From Agarivorans litoreus (GTDB lineage Bacteria; Pseudomonadota; Gammaproteobacteria; Enterobacterales; Celerinatantimonadaceae), in contig NZ_BLPI01000001.1 of assembly GCF_019649015.1 (NCBI RefSeq), forward strand, positions 2,971,001-3,035,000: DNA of 64,000 bases, read 5' to 3'. The position numbers and the translations under genes are program-made. Every line of letters starts with the position of its first letter. Position 1 is the stretch's first letter. Shown here piece by piece: positions 1 to 9,949 of this stretch. The notes under the pieces are model-generated. The model made no database searches. It had not been told where the DNA came from and was given only the letters and a program-made list of their open reading frames with translations.

Positions 1-3000
1 CCGAAGCCGAGCTTCTAGCCAACGCTGGAGATATCGATAATGAGCTAGCGGATTTATCGGTGAGCAACCTAAGCCTAATTGGTAACGGCACGCTCACCAA
101 CAATAACGATGGCACTTGGACCTACACCCCTGCTAAAGACGATGACGGTAGCGTCAGCTTTAGTTACGAGATCAGCGATGGTGAGGCCACCATCAGCAGC
201 GGGACTGCCGACCTAGACATTACCCCCGTGAACGATGCGCCTACCACTAGCAATGTGGTTTTAGAGCCTGTGGCGGAAGATGCAGTGGGTGGCCGAGTGA
301 TCACCGAAGCCGAGCTTCTAGGCAACGCTGGAGATATCGATAATGAGCTAGCGGATCTATCGGTGAGCAAGCTCAGCCTAATTGGTAACGGCACGCTCAC
401 CAACAATAACGATGGCACTTGGACCTACACCCCTGCTAAAGACGATGACGGTAGCGTCAGCTTTAGTTACGAGATCAGCGATGGTGAGGCCACCATCAGC
501 AGCGGGACTGCCGACCTAGACATTACCCCCGTGAACGATGAGCCTACCACCAGTAATGTGGTTTTAGACCCAGTGGCAGAAGATGCAGTGGGTGGTCGAG
601 TGATCACCGAAGCCGAGCTTTTGGCTAATGCCGGTGATATTGATAATGAGCTAGCGGATTTATCGGTGAGCAAGCTCAGCCTTAATGGTAATGGCACGCT
701 CACCAACAACAACGATGGCACTTGGACCTATACGCCAGCTGAGAACGATGACGGCAGCGTCAGTTTTAGTTACGAGATCAGCGATGGTGAGGCCACTATC
801 AGCACAGGCACTGCCGACCTAGACATTACCCCCGTGAACGACGCACCTACCACCAGTAATGTGGTTTTAGAGCCTGTGACAGAAGATGCAGTGGGTGGTC
901 GAGTGATCACCGAAGCCGAGCTTCTAGGCAACGCTGGAGATATCGATAATGAGCTAGCGGATTTATCGGTGAGCAAGCTCAGCCTTAATGGTAACGGCAC
1001 GCTCACCAACAATAACGATGGCACTTGGACCTATACGCCAGCTGAGAACGATGACGGCAGTGTGAGCTTTAGCTACGACATTAGCGATGGTGAAGCGACC
1101 ATCAGCACAGGTACTGCCGACTTAGACATTACCCCCGTGAACGATGCACCTACCACTAGCAATGTGGTTTTAGAGCCTGTGGCAGAAGATGCAGTAGGTG
1201 GTCGAGTGATCACCGAAGCCGAGCTTCTAGCCAACGCTGGAGATATCGATAATGACCTAGCGGATTTATCGGTGAGCAACCTAAGCCTAATTGGTAACGG
1301 CACGCTCACCAACAATAACGATGGCACTTGGACCTATACGCCAGCTGAGAACGATGACGGCAGTGTGAGCTTTAGCTACGACATTAGCGATGGTGAAGCG
1401 ACCATCAGCACAGGTACTGCCGACTTAGACATTACCCCCGTGAACGATGCACCTACCACTAGCAATGTGGTTTTAGAGCCTGTGGCAGAAGATGCAGTAG
1501 GTGGTCGAGTGATCACCGAAGCCGAGCTTCTAGCCAACGCTGGAGATATCGATAATGACCTAGCGGATTTATCGGTGAGCAACCTAAGCCTAATTGGTAA
1601 CGGCACGCTCACCAACAATAACGATGGCACTTGGACCTATACGCCAGCTGAGAACGATGACGGCAGTGTGAGCTTTAGCTACGACATTAGCGATGGTGAA
1701 GCGACCATCAGCACAGGTACTGCCGACTTAGACATTACCCCCGTGAACGATGCACCTACCACTAGCAATGTGGTTTTAGAGCCTGTGGCAGAAGATGCAG
1801 TAGGTGGTCGAGTGATCACCGAAGCCGAGCTTCTAGCCAACGCTGGAGATATCGATAATGACCTAGCGGATTTATCGGTGAGCAACCTAAGCCTAATTGG
1901 TAACGGCACGCTCACCAACAATAACGATGGCACTTGGACCTATACGCCAGCTGAGAACGATGACGGCAGTGTGAGCTTTAGCTACGACATTAGCGATGGT
2001 GAAGCGACCATCAGCACAGGTACTGCCGACTTAGACATTACCCCCGTGAACGATGCACCTACCACTAGCAATGTGGTTTTAGAGCCTGTGGCAGAAGATG
2101 CAGTAGGTGGTCGAGTGATCACCGAAGCCGAGCTTCTAGCCAACGCTGGAGATATCGATAATGAGCTAGCGGATTTATCGGTGAGCAACCTAAGCCTAAT
2201 TGGTAATGGCACGCTCACCAACAATAACGATGGCACTTGGACCTATACGCCAGCTGAGAACGATGACGGCAGCGTCAGCTTTAGTTACGAGATCAGCGAT
2301 GGTGAGGCCACCATCAGCAGCGGGACTGCCGACCTAGACATCACCCCCGTGAACGATGCGCCTACCACTAGCAATGTGGTTTTAGAGCCTGTGGCGGAAG
2401 ATGCAGTGGGTGGCCGAGTGATCACCGAAGCCGAGCTTCTAGCCAACGCTGGAGATATCGATAATGAGCTAGCGGATTTATCGGTGAGCAACCTAAGCCT
2501 AATTGGTAACGGCACGCTCACCAACAATAACGATGGCACTTGGACCTACACCCCTGCTAAAGACGATGACGGTAGCGTCAGCTTTAGTTACGAGATCAGC
2601 GATGGTGAGGCCACCATCAGCAGCGGGACTGCCGACCTAGACATTACCCCCGTGAACGATGCGCCTACCACTAGCAATGTGGTTTTAGAGCCTGTGGCGG
2701 AAGATGCAGTGGGTGGCCGAGTGATCACCGAAGCCGAGCTTCTAGGCAACGCTGGAGATATCGATAATGAGCTAGCGGATCTATCGGTGAGCAAGCTCAG
2801 CCTAATTGGTAACGGCACGCTCACCAACAATAACGATGGCACTTGGACCTACACCCCTGCTAAAGACGATGACGGTAGCGTCAGCTTTAGTTACGAGATC
2901 AGCGATGGTGAGGCCACCATCAGCAGCGGGACTGCCGACCTAGACATTACCCCCGTGAACGATGCGCCTACCACTAGCAATGTGGTTTTAGAGCCTGTGG

Positions 3001-3265
3001 CGGAAGATGCAGTGGGTGGCCGAGTGATCACCGAAGCCGAGCTTCTAGGCAACGCTGGAGATATCGATAATGAGCTAGCGGATCTATCGGTGAGCAAGCT
3101 CAGCCTAATTGGTAACGGCACGCTCACCAACAATAACGATGGCACTTGGACCTACACCCCTGCTAAAGACGATGACGGTAGCGTCAGCTTTAGTTACGAG
3201 ATCAGCGATGGTGAGGCCACCATCAGCACCGGGACTGCCGACTTAGACATCATCCCTGTGAACGA
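1..3265 (+). repeat. Eleven tandem 303-base coding repeats
   Basis: A unit of 303 bases (101 codons) is repeated in frame, each unit carrying the motifs NGTLTNNNDGTWTYTP and DITPVND. Copies between about 1080 and 2000 look identical at the base level. Bases 1-540 look identical to bases 2425-2964, an offset of exactly eight units, with the first difference at 541. The repeats are coding adhesin domains. Such homogeneity points to recent unequal exchange or gene conversion, and it also makes the assembled copy number uncertain. Confidence 0.95.
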
Positions 3266-6200
3266 TGCCCCAGACGCACAAGATGATGACTTCGCTAACA
3301 TTGCATCATCAGAGACAGTTTTGCTTGACCTTGTTGCTAATGATAGCGACTTGGAAGGCGATGCAATCAGCGTTAAATCAATTCACGGTACAGATCTGAC
3401 TCCTGGTGTCGCTCAAAGTATCTCAGTACCAAATGGGGTGGTTAATGTTAGTGCTGCTGGAGTTATTAGCTATACGGCGAGTGCAAATAGTAGTGGCTTA
3501 GTCGAGTTTTCATACGTATTACAAGATGAGCATGGCGCAGAAAGCAGCGCTAATGTAACTGGCAACGTGGTCAGTTTAGTAGATGATGGTGCTCAAGTTG
3601 CTGAATCGGGTTTAGCTACGGGTTCTGATCCTAGTTCTGCAAGCAGCTTAGCCACAGGTAATTTATTAGCAAATGATGATGGCTTAGTTGATGGTTTGGA
3701 ATTGAGCTCTGTTGTTTATCAAGGAGTTCCCCATACTGCTGACGCGAATGGTGTGATTTTAATCGATACTAATCAAGGTCAGTTAAGTGTTTATACCCAA
3801 GATTATAATGGCTTTAGCAAAGGCGATTATGAGTATCAGCTCGAAAGCGCCAGTTTGGCTGGAGATGTTGTCAGTGAAAGCTTCAACTACGTCATTGCCA
3901 ATCCTGCATCAGGCTTTGTGACTCAAGCAACTCTAGATGTAAACATCGTGGATGACGCACCGGTAGGTAATGATGTATCGCATAGTTTGGAGTCAAGCCC
4001 CTTACTAGTAACTACTAACCTTGTACTGGTGTTGGATACCTCTGCAAGTATGACCAATGGTGAGCACGGCGATGGTTTAAACTACCTTGAGATAGCCGTT
4101 GATGCCTTGTCTAATTTAATTGAGCAAGCTGATGCGGTTGGTAATGTAAACGTGCAAATTATTGGCTTTTCTGATTCGGTCATAAGTAGTGGCTGGATCG
4201 GTGATGATGTTGAAGATGCTCTAACTTACTTACAAAATTTAAGTTCTGGTGGCGGTACGCATTACGATGCAGCGCTTAACGAAGTTATTGCAACTAGTAC
4301 CAGTGCACAGCAACCTGATGCCGATAATACACTGTTGTATTTTATTTCTGATGGTGAGCCAAACTTTGGCTATGGGATTGATGAAACTGTTGAATACAAT
4401 GGCTTAAATGGTTTAACGGCTTGGGATGAGTTTATACGCGATAATATTGATACCAGCTACGGGATTGGTATTGGTCAAGCTGATCTAGAAATTCTTAGAG
4501 ATATTGCTTCAGAATCTGCTACTGATGAGTTTGCTTTTATTGTTGATGATCCAAATGATTTATCGGTAACAATAGTAGAGAGTTACCTAGAGGCTGAAGT
4601 TGATGCATCGCTCGGTTTACTTCATACCGCTTCTACGGATGGATTTATGGTGGGTGCTGATGATGGTTACGTAAGCTCTATCAAAGTAGACAACGTAACA
4701 TATACCTATGATCCTAACGTCGTTCCCGAACAAGAGAAAAACTTAAGTGTTACTACTGCATTAGGCGGAGTACTGCTGCTTAACTTTGTTACTGGTGCGT
4801 ATTCTTATGAGCTTGATGTGGGCGGTGATGGATGGGGCAAACAAGAGAAATTTGAAGTAAGTGTTACTGATTATGATGGTGATAGCAGCTCTATTAACAT
4901 TGAAATAAACACTGTATTTGAAGCAGTGGTTGATGCTAACCGAGATGTGATCATTACTAACCAAGATGGTAGCAGCACCATAAGCGTGCCAAGTCTGGCA
5001 CTACTTTGGAACGATACTGGGGACGATATCAGTTTTGATGGAGTAGGCACTGCCGTTGGTGGCTCGGTAAGTGGTAGTGATGAAATTTTGTTTGATTCTG
5101 ATGATGGAGTCGGCTTAGGTATTCACGATAGCAACTTTGAAACCGAAGAGTTATCGATTATCGCAACTGCTGAAGATGTAAGCTTTGTTGATTTTAATGG
5201 CCACGATGCAGTGGACTTAAGTGACCGTTCTCTATTTAGCTTAAATGACGGGAATATTCCTCAAATTGTATCGGGAGGCTATTCATTCACCTACCAAAGT
5301 GAGTTGGTAAATGATAACGCTCCAGTGACTAATGCCGATGAAGATTGGATTAAAGTTACTTTAGCCAAAGGTGAAGTGCTGTGGGCAAATATGGCCACTA
5401 TTTCTGGTCAAGAAAGAGTCAAAGTAGATGCTTTCATTTATGATGCAGAGGGGAATCTTTTAGTCACTGATAACGGTACTACCAAATTCCAAGAAGATTG
5501 GCAGGGACCTAGAGGTAGCTTTACTGCAACCGAAGAAGGTGAATATTACATACAAATCGTTGCCGATGATGACACCGATAGCGGTTTTTACCAGATGCAC
5601 CTAACCATTGATGCCAGCAGTGCTGTTTATCAAAAATCAGCGCTTACCGATACCCAAGAGGAATTTGAATACAGCATCATAGGTGATGGTGGTGCCTTAG
5701 ATACTACCACTGCAGAGCTTATTGGTGTTCAAGGTAGCTCAATTGATGGTGGCGAGGGTGATGAAGTACTTGTAGGCAATGAGGCGGCTAATGCTATCGA
5801 TGGTGATGCCGGAGATGACGCCTTAGTTGGTTATGCGGGTGACGACCAGCTTGATGGTGGTGTTGGAGAAGACTTGCTGATAGGTGGCCAAGGTAATGAT
5901 ATTCTTACCGGTGGCGACGACAGTGACATGTTTGCTTGGTTAGATGGTGATGATCAAGGTAGCAGCAATGACACAATTACCGACTTCACGCTAAAGGATG
6001 ATAGTGATCCAGATAATTCGCCTGACGTGCTTGATTTAAGTGATTTGCTGCAAGGTGAAACAGAGGCAAGCTTAGAATCTTATTTGTCTTTTGAAACCGT
6101 CAATAATGGCGGTAATGTTGAGACGATTATCTCAATCGATAAAGACGGCGCCAGCAATGGTGAAAGTGTTCATCAAACTATTACCCTTAAAGATGTAGAC

Positions 6201-6272
6201 TTCTCAGGCATGAGCGATAGTGAAATTTTGAGCCAATTAATTGAAGATCAACAGCTTAATGTAGATAACTAG
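1..6272 (+). CDS. Giant RTX adhesin, LapA/BpfA type (5' end outside window)
   Basis: The reading frame is open from base 3, so the gene starts upstream of the window; the first GTG at 60 is not a real start. Visible order: eleven about 101-residue cadherin/VCBS-like repeats (to about 3265), further Ig-like segments, a von Willebrand A domain (about 4010-4590) with the metal-site motif DTSAS at 4035, a prepeptidase-C-like beta domain (about 5330-5610), glycine/aspartate-rich RTX nonapeptides (about 5740-5940) and a C-terminal type I secretion target region. The product should be secreted by the three transport genes that follow and held at the cell surface for biofilm or substrate attachment. 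In this family a LapG cleavage site lies near the N terminus, which is not visible here. The family assignment is secure. The ligand is unknown; binding to algae or agar would be inference. Confidence 0.93.
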   Translation, partial: EAELLANAGDIDNELADLSVSNLSLIGNGTLTNNNDGTWTYTPAKDDDGSVSFSYEISDGEATISSGTADLDITPVNDAPTTSNVVLEPVAEDAVGGRVITEAELLGNAGDIDNELADLSVSKLSLIGNGTLTNNNDGTWTYTPAKDDDGSVSFSYEISDGEATISSGTADLDITPVNDEPTTSNVVLDPVAEDAVGGRVITEAELLANAGDIDNELADLSVSKLSLNGNGTLTNNNDGTWTYTPAENDDGSVSFSYEISDGEATISTGTADLDITPVNDAPTTSNVVLEPVTEDAVGGRVITEAELLGNAGDIDNELADLSVSKLSLNGNGTLTNNNDGTWTYTPAENDDGSVSFSYDISDGEATISTGTADLDITPVNDAPTTSNVVLEPVAEDAVGGRVITEAELLANAGDIDNDLADLSVSNLSLIGNGTLTNNNDGTWTYTPAENDDGSVSFSYDISDGEATISTGTADLDITPVNDAPTTSNVVLEPVAEDAVGGRVITEAELLANAGDIDNDLADLSVSNLSLIGNGTLTNNNDGTWTYTPAENDDGSVSFSYDISDGEATISTGTADLDITPVNDAPTTSNVVLEPVAEDAVGGRVITEAELLANAGDIDNDLADLSVSNLSLIGNGTLTNNNDGTWTYTPAENDDGSVSFSYDISDGEATISTGTADLDITPVNDAPTTSNVVLEPVAEDAVGGRVITEAELLANAGDIDNELADLSVSNLSLIGNGTLTNNNDGTWTYTPAENDDGSVSFSYEISDGEATISSGTADLDITPVNDAPTTSNVVLEPVAEDAVGGRVITEAELLANAGDIDNELADLSVSNLSLIGNGTLTNNNDGTWTYTPAKDDDGSVSFSYEISDGEATISSGTADLDITPVNDAPTTSNVVLEPVAEDAVGGRVITEAELLGNAGDIDNELADLSVSKLSLIGNGTLTNNNDGTWTYTPAKDDDGSVSFSYEISDGEATISSGTADLDITPVNDAPTTSNVVLEPVAEDAVGGRVITEAELLGNAGDIDNELADLSVSKLSLIGNGTLTNNNDGTWTYTPAKDDDGSVSFSYEISDGEATISTGTADLDIIPVNDAPDAQDDDFANIASSETVLLDLVANDSDLEGDAISVKSIHGTDLTPGVAQSISVPNGVVNVSAAGVISYTASANSSGLVEFSYVLQDEHGAESSANVTGNVVSLVDDGAQVAESGLATGSDPSSASSLATGNLLANDDGLVDGLELSSVVYQGVPHTADANGVILIDTNQGQLSVYTQDYNGFSKGDYEYQLESASLAGDVVSESFNYVIANPASGFVTQATLDVNIVDDAPVGNDVSHSLESSPLLVTTNLVLVLDTSASMTNGEHGDGLNYLEIAVDALSNLIEQADAVGNVNVQIIGFSDSVISSGWIGDDVEDALTYLQNLSSGGGTHYDAALNEVIATSTSAQQPDADNTLLYFISDGEPNFGYGIDETVEYNGLNGLTAWDEFIRDNIDTSYGIGIGQADLEILRDIASESATDEFAFIVDDPNDLSVTIVESYLEAEVDASLGLLHTASTDGFMVGADDGYVSSIKVDNVTYTYDPNVVPEQEKNLSVTTALGGVLLLNFVTGAYSYELDVGGDGWGKQEKFEVSVTDYDGDSSSINIEINTVFEAVVDANRDVIITNQDGSSTISVPSLALLWNDTGDDISFDGVGTAVGGSVSGSDEILFDSDDGVGLGIHDSNFETEELSIIATAEDVSFVDFNGHDAVDLSDRSLFSLNDGNIPQIVSGGYSFTYQSELVNDNAPVTNADEDWIKVTLAKGEVLWANMATISGQERVKVDAFIYDAEGNLLVTDNGTTKFQEDWQGPRGSFTATEEGEYYIQIVADDDTDSGFYQMHLTIDASSAVYQKSALTDTQEEFEYSIIGDGGALDTTTAELIGVQGSSIDGGEGDEVLVGNEAANAIDGDAGDDALVGYAGDDQLDGGVGEDLLIGGQGNDILTGGDDSDMFAWLDGDDQGSSNDTITDFTLKDDSDPDNSPDVLDLSDLLQGETEASLESYLSFETVNNGGNVETIISIDKDGASNGESVHQTITLKDVDFSGMSDSEILSQLIEDQQLNVDN

Positions 6273-6299
6273 CCGCTTAAGGTTTGGGAAATTGTAGAT

Positions 6300-6334
6300 T
6301 CAAGAGTAAGCTAAGGCTTACTCTTGATGTTTTT
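6300..6334 (+). terminator. Terminator after the adhesin gene
   Basis: A perfect 12-base stem (6300-6311 with 6316-6327) with a 4-base loop is followed by a T-rich run. It separates the adhesin gene from the secretion genes, so read-through or a further promoter must supply the latter. Confidence 0.85.
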
Positions 6335-6354
6335 GTTTATGGAAAGGACGCTCG

Positions 6355-8514
6355 GTGCAGGACGCTAACCCACAGCAGCAATATCGTGATTTAGATTTAA
6401 CCGCAGAAAGAACAGACCCTTTACTGAGTAGTTTAGTATTTTTATCTAAGTATTACGGTAAACCTTTCTCTGCGCGCGCTCTCTCTGCTGGCCTGCCTCT
6501 AGAGGAAGGCTTGCTAACACCTGCCTTATTGCCTCGTGCCGCTTTGCGTGCCGGTATGGACGCCTCTATTGTTAAAAAGCCAATTAACAAAATACCTGAA
6601 TTGCTCTTACCTTGCATTTTGCTGTTAAAAGATGGTCGTTCTTGTGTGCTGCTTTCACGAACTGAAGAAGACATAGAAGTGGCTTGGCCGGAACTTCCCG
6701 ATAGTCATGAACATATTCCTTTAGATAAACTAGAGCCAGATTACACCGGCTTTTGCTGCTATGTTCGTAAGCGTTATCGCTTTGATGCTCGTTCTCCAGA
6801 GTCATTAAGCAATAAGCAAGGTCATTGGTTTTGGAATACGCTGCGTCGCTCAGCGCCCATTTATCGCGATGCCTTAGTCGCTTCCTTGTTTCTTAATTTG
6901 TTTGCGATAGCCTCTCCACTGTTTGTTATGAACGTCTATGACCGTGTGGTACCTAACTCGGCGATTGATACCTTATGGGTACTTACCGCAGGAATGGCCT
7001 TGGTGCTGGTGTTTGATTTTGCCCTGAAACAGATGCGCGCATATACCCTAGACTTAGCGGCGAAAAAGTCTGATATTTTGCTCTCTGCGCGGATCTTCGA
7101 AAAACTACTCAACATCAAAGCAGAAGTGCGGCCGCCTTCGGTGGGGGCTTTTGCTAAGAATGTGCAAGAGTTTGATTCTATTAGGGAGTTTGTCACCTCC
7201 TCAACCATCGCGGCCTTGGTTGATGTACCCTTTTCCTTGTTGTTCTTATTGGTCATCGCCATGGTGGCTGGGCCATTAGCTCTGGTGCCCGCAGGTGCGG
7301 CTTTGTTAATGCTACTTTATTCTTTTTATATTAAACGCAAAATGCATCAAGAAGTTGAATTGGGTAGTCGCTTTGCCAGCCAAAAAAATGCCCATCTGAT
7401 CGAAAGCCTAAATGGCATTGAATCCTTGAAATTAGCTGGGGCCGAGAGTCAGTTTCAACACAAGTGGGAAGAGCTAGTAGGTAACATCGCCACTTGGAAC
7501 ATGGCTATTCGCAAGCTAGCCACATCGGTAGGTAACGTTAACGCCTTTGTCTCACAAAGTACCACGGTATTGATAGTGGTTGTTGGGGTATTCCAAATCT
7601 CTCAAGGTGAGTTATCGATGGGCGGCTTGGTTGCTGCTGTTATGCTTACTGGTCGCGCCTTAGTGCCATTCTCTCAAGTTTCTCTACTCGCAACACGTTA
7701 TAACCAAGCACAATCTGCATTAGAAAATCTCGAAGATATTATGCAATTGCCCGATGAGAATTTAGAGCGTTATATGCATCGTTCTCATTTCGACGGAGCA
7801 ATCAGTTTTACGGATGTGAGCTTTACCTATCCTGGTAGCGATCAGCAAGTACTTAAGAATGTAAGCTTCTCTCTAAAAGCCAAAGAAAAAGTTGCGATTA
7901 TTGGCAAAATTGGCGCTGGAAAAACTAGTTTAGAGAAAGTCTTGCTGGGGTTCTATACACCTCAGCATGGTGCTATTCGCCTCGATGGTGTGGATCTTAA
8001 CCAAATTAGCCCTGCTGATATTCGACAGAAAATGGGCTGTTTACCGCAAGACATCAATCTGTTTTTTGGCTCTATTCGTGAAAACATCACCTTAGGTGTG
8101 CCGCATATTGAAGATGAGTTAATCTTCCGAGCTGCTGAATTGGCTGGTGTTACTCAATTTACCGATGTGGACCCAGAAGGCTTAGACAGACAAGTCGGTG
8201 AACGGGGTCAATATCTGTCGGGTGGGCAGCGCCAAGCTGTCGCCTTAGCACGAGCACTGTTGTTTAATCCGCCAGTATTGGTATTGGATGAACCAACCAG
8301 CAGCATGGATGCCTATTCGGAAAATTTCGTCAAAGAACGTTTGAAGAAAGTGGCCGAAGATAAAACTTTTATTTTAATTACCCACAAAATGTCGATGCTG
8401 GATTTAGTGGATCGGATTATTGTACTAGAACGAGGCCAAGTGGTTGCCGATGGCAGCAAAGCAGAAGTGCTAGAGTTATTGCGTAGTGGTAAAGTGAGGG
8501 CGCCAAATGAGTAA
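6355..8514 (+). CDS. lapB: Type I secretion ABC transporter (LapB-like)
   Basis: This 719-residue inner-membrane exporter should energise secretion of the upstream RTX adhesin. The N terminus (about 15-140) resembles the C39-like peptidase domain found in this family, without an obvious catalytic cysteine. A multi-spanning ABC membrane domain follows (about 165-440). The C-terminal nucleotide-binding domain has Walker A GKIGAGKT (near residue 520), signature LSGGQRQ and Walker B VLVLDEPTSSMD. The start is GTG at 6355, placed by GGAAAGGA at 6341-6348; the ATG at 6339 is out of frame. The last 8 bases overlap the membrane fusion protein gene, which suggests translational coupling. Confidence 0.94.
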   Translation: MQDANPQQQYRDLDLTAERTDPLLSSLVFLSKYYGKPFSARALSAGLPLEEGLLTPALLPRAALRAGMDASIVKKPINKIPELLLPCILLLKDGRSCVLLSRTEEDIEVAWPELPDSHEHIPLDKLEPDYTGFCCYVRKRYRFDARSPESLSNKQGHWFWNTLRRSAPIYRDALVASLFLNLFAIASPLFVMNVYDRVVPNSAIDTLWVLTAGMALVLVFDFALKQMRAYTLDLAAKKSDILLSARIFEKLLNIKAEVRPPSVGAFAKNVQEFDSIREFVTSSTIAALVDVPFSLLFLLVIAMVAGPLALVPAGAALLMLLYSFYIKRKMHQEVELGSRFASQKNAHLIESLNGIESLKLAGAESQFQHKWEELVGNIATWNMAIRKLATSVGNVNAFVSQSTTVLIVVVGVFQISQGELSMGGLVAAVMLTGRALVPFSQVSLLATRYNQAQSALENLEDIMQLPDENLERYMHRSHFDGAISFTDVSFTYPGSDQQVLKNVSFSLKAKEKVAIIGKIGAGKTSLEKVLLGFYTPQHGAIRLDGVDLNQISPADIRQKMGCLPQDINLFFGSIRENITLGVPHIEDELIFRAAELAGVTQFTDVDPEGLDRQVGERGQYLSGGQRQAVALARALLFNPPVLVLDEPTSSMDAYSENFVKERLKKVAEDKTFILITHKMSMLDLVDRIIVLERGQVVADGSKAEVLELLRSGKVRAPNE

Positions 8515-9901
8515 GCGCAAGCAGGACCTCTCGGAAGCTGAGCTAAAGTTTGTTGACGATATTAATGCTGCTATTTTGATGAAAACGCCACGTCGCTCTA
8601 AGCGTTTGTTGTGGCTTATTTTTGTTTTGCTAGCTTGCGCACTGTATTGGGCTCACTGGGCCAAGGTGGATGAAGTAACCGTAGGCAGCGGCAAGGTGAT
8701 CCCCTCGCAACAAATTCAAACCATTCAGAACCTAGAAGGTGGTATTTTAAAGCAGATTTTGGTGAAAGAGGGTGAGCAAGTTGAGCCTGCCCAGCCCTTG
8801 CTATTGATTGATGATACCCGCTTTCGTTCTGACTTTAGAGAGCAACAGCAACGAGTAATAAACCTAGAAGGTGATGTCGCTCGACTGAAAAGTGAAATTT
8901 CCAGTATTAAGCTCAATTCCGAATTACCGACTAAACAGTGGAGAGAACAGGTCGAAATTGTTGAAGCTGATATCGAGTTTGATGACGAATTTAAACAGAA
9001 GTACCCTTCAGAAGTGACAGGACAGCAACTACAAAAGTCGGCACGCCTCAATGCATTGCAAAATCAGCTATCAATTACCGCAGGTCAAATTGAGCAAAAG
9101 CAGCAAGAGTTACTCGAGCTTAAATCAAAAATCACTCATGTGAACACTAGTTATAATCTGGTCTTAGAAGAGCTGCGTATCACCAAGCCTTTAGCAGAAG
9201 AAGGGATTGTTTCTCAAGTTGAGATTTTAAAATTGCGTCGCCAAGCCAACGATTTGAATGGTGAGCTGCAAAGCAGCAAGCTACTTGAACCAAAAATCAA
9301 TAGCGCAATTAGTGAAACGATTTACAAGCGCCGAGATATCGCTCTCAATTTTCTTAGTGAAGCACGTCGTGAACTTAACCAAATTGAGGCAGAGCTACAA
9401 CCTTTAAGCGAGGGGCAAGTTAGCTTGCGTGATAGAGTGGATCGAACCTCAGTTGTCTCTCCAGTAAAAGGTACCGTTAAGAAAATTTACATTAATACTG
9501 TAGGCGGGGTCGTTCAACCAGGCATGAGTATTATGGAAATAGTACCAATTGAAGACAATCTATTAGTTGAGGCCAAAATCCAACCAAAAGATATTGCATT
9601 TCTTCGTCCAGGGCTTAAAACTGTTGTTAAATTCAGTGCTTACGATTTTTCCATTTATGGTGGCTTGGACGGCCGACTAGAGCATATTAGTGCTGACACC
9701 ATTTTGGATGAGGAAGGGAATAGTTATTATTTGGTGAGAGTGAGAACTGATAAAAACTATTTAGGTAATGATGATGCACCATTGCCGATTATTCCCGGAA
9801 TGCTATCTAGTGTAGATATCATCACTGGCAAGAAAAGTATTTTAGATTATTTGCTTAAACCAATAATCAAAGCGCAACAATCAGCGCTACGCGAACGATA
9901 A
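8507..9901 (+). CDS. lapC: Type I secretion membrane fusion protein (HlyD/LapC family)
   Basis: This 464-residue adaptor should link the ABC exporter to the outer-membrane channel. It has a short cytoplasmic N terminus, one membrane segment (about 34-50), a lipoyl-like segment beginning IQNLEGGILKQILVKEGE, a long glutamine- and glutamate-rich coiled coil (about 100-300), and a C-terminal beta-barrel region with the HlyD motif VVSPVKGTVK. Length and order are typical of the family. It overlaps the preceding gene by 8 bases and is followed by a 7-base-stem hairpin at 9914-9931. Confidence 0.94.
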   Translation: MSKRKQDLSEAELKFVDDINAAILMKTPRRSKRLLWLIFVLLACALYWAHWAKVDEVTVGSGKVIPSQQIQTIQNLEGGILKQILVKEGEQVEPAQPLLLIDDTRFRSDFREQQQRVINLEGDVARLKSEISSIKLNSELPTKQWREQVEIVEADIEFDDEFKQKYPSEVTGQQLQKSARLNALQNQLSITAGQIEQKQQELLELKSKITHVNTSYNLVLEELRITKPLAEEGIVSQVEILKLRRQANDLNGELQSSKLLEPKINSAISETIYKRRDIALNFLSEARRELNQIEAELQPLSEGQVSLRDRVDRTSVVSPVKGTVKKIYINTVGGVVQPGMSIMEIVPIEDNLLVEAKIQPKDIAFLRPGLKTVVKFSAYDFSIYGGLDGRLEHISADTILDEEGNSYYLVRVRTDKNYLGNDDAPLPIIPGMLSSVDIITGKKSILDYLLKPIIKAQQSALRER

Positions 9902-9949
9902 GAAAGTCTGTTTGCTAACCCTTTGGTTAGCCTGCGACAAGGAGTGTTA

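Noticed and set aside
164-3145. Ten antisense 84-residue open frames spaced by 303 bases
   Set aside because: They are mirror frames of the adhesin repeats, with no ribosome sites, and exist only because the repeat lacks stops on that strand.
1-3265. CRISPR-like tandem repetition
   Set aside because: The repeats are contiguous, 303 bases long and coding, with no unique spacers.
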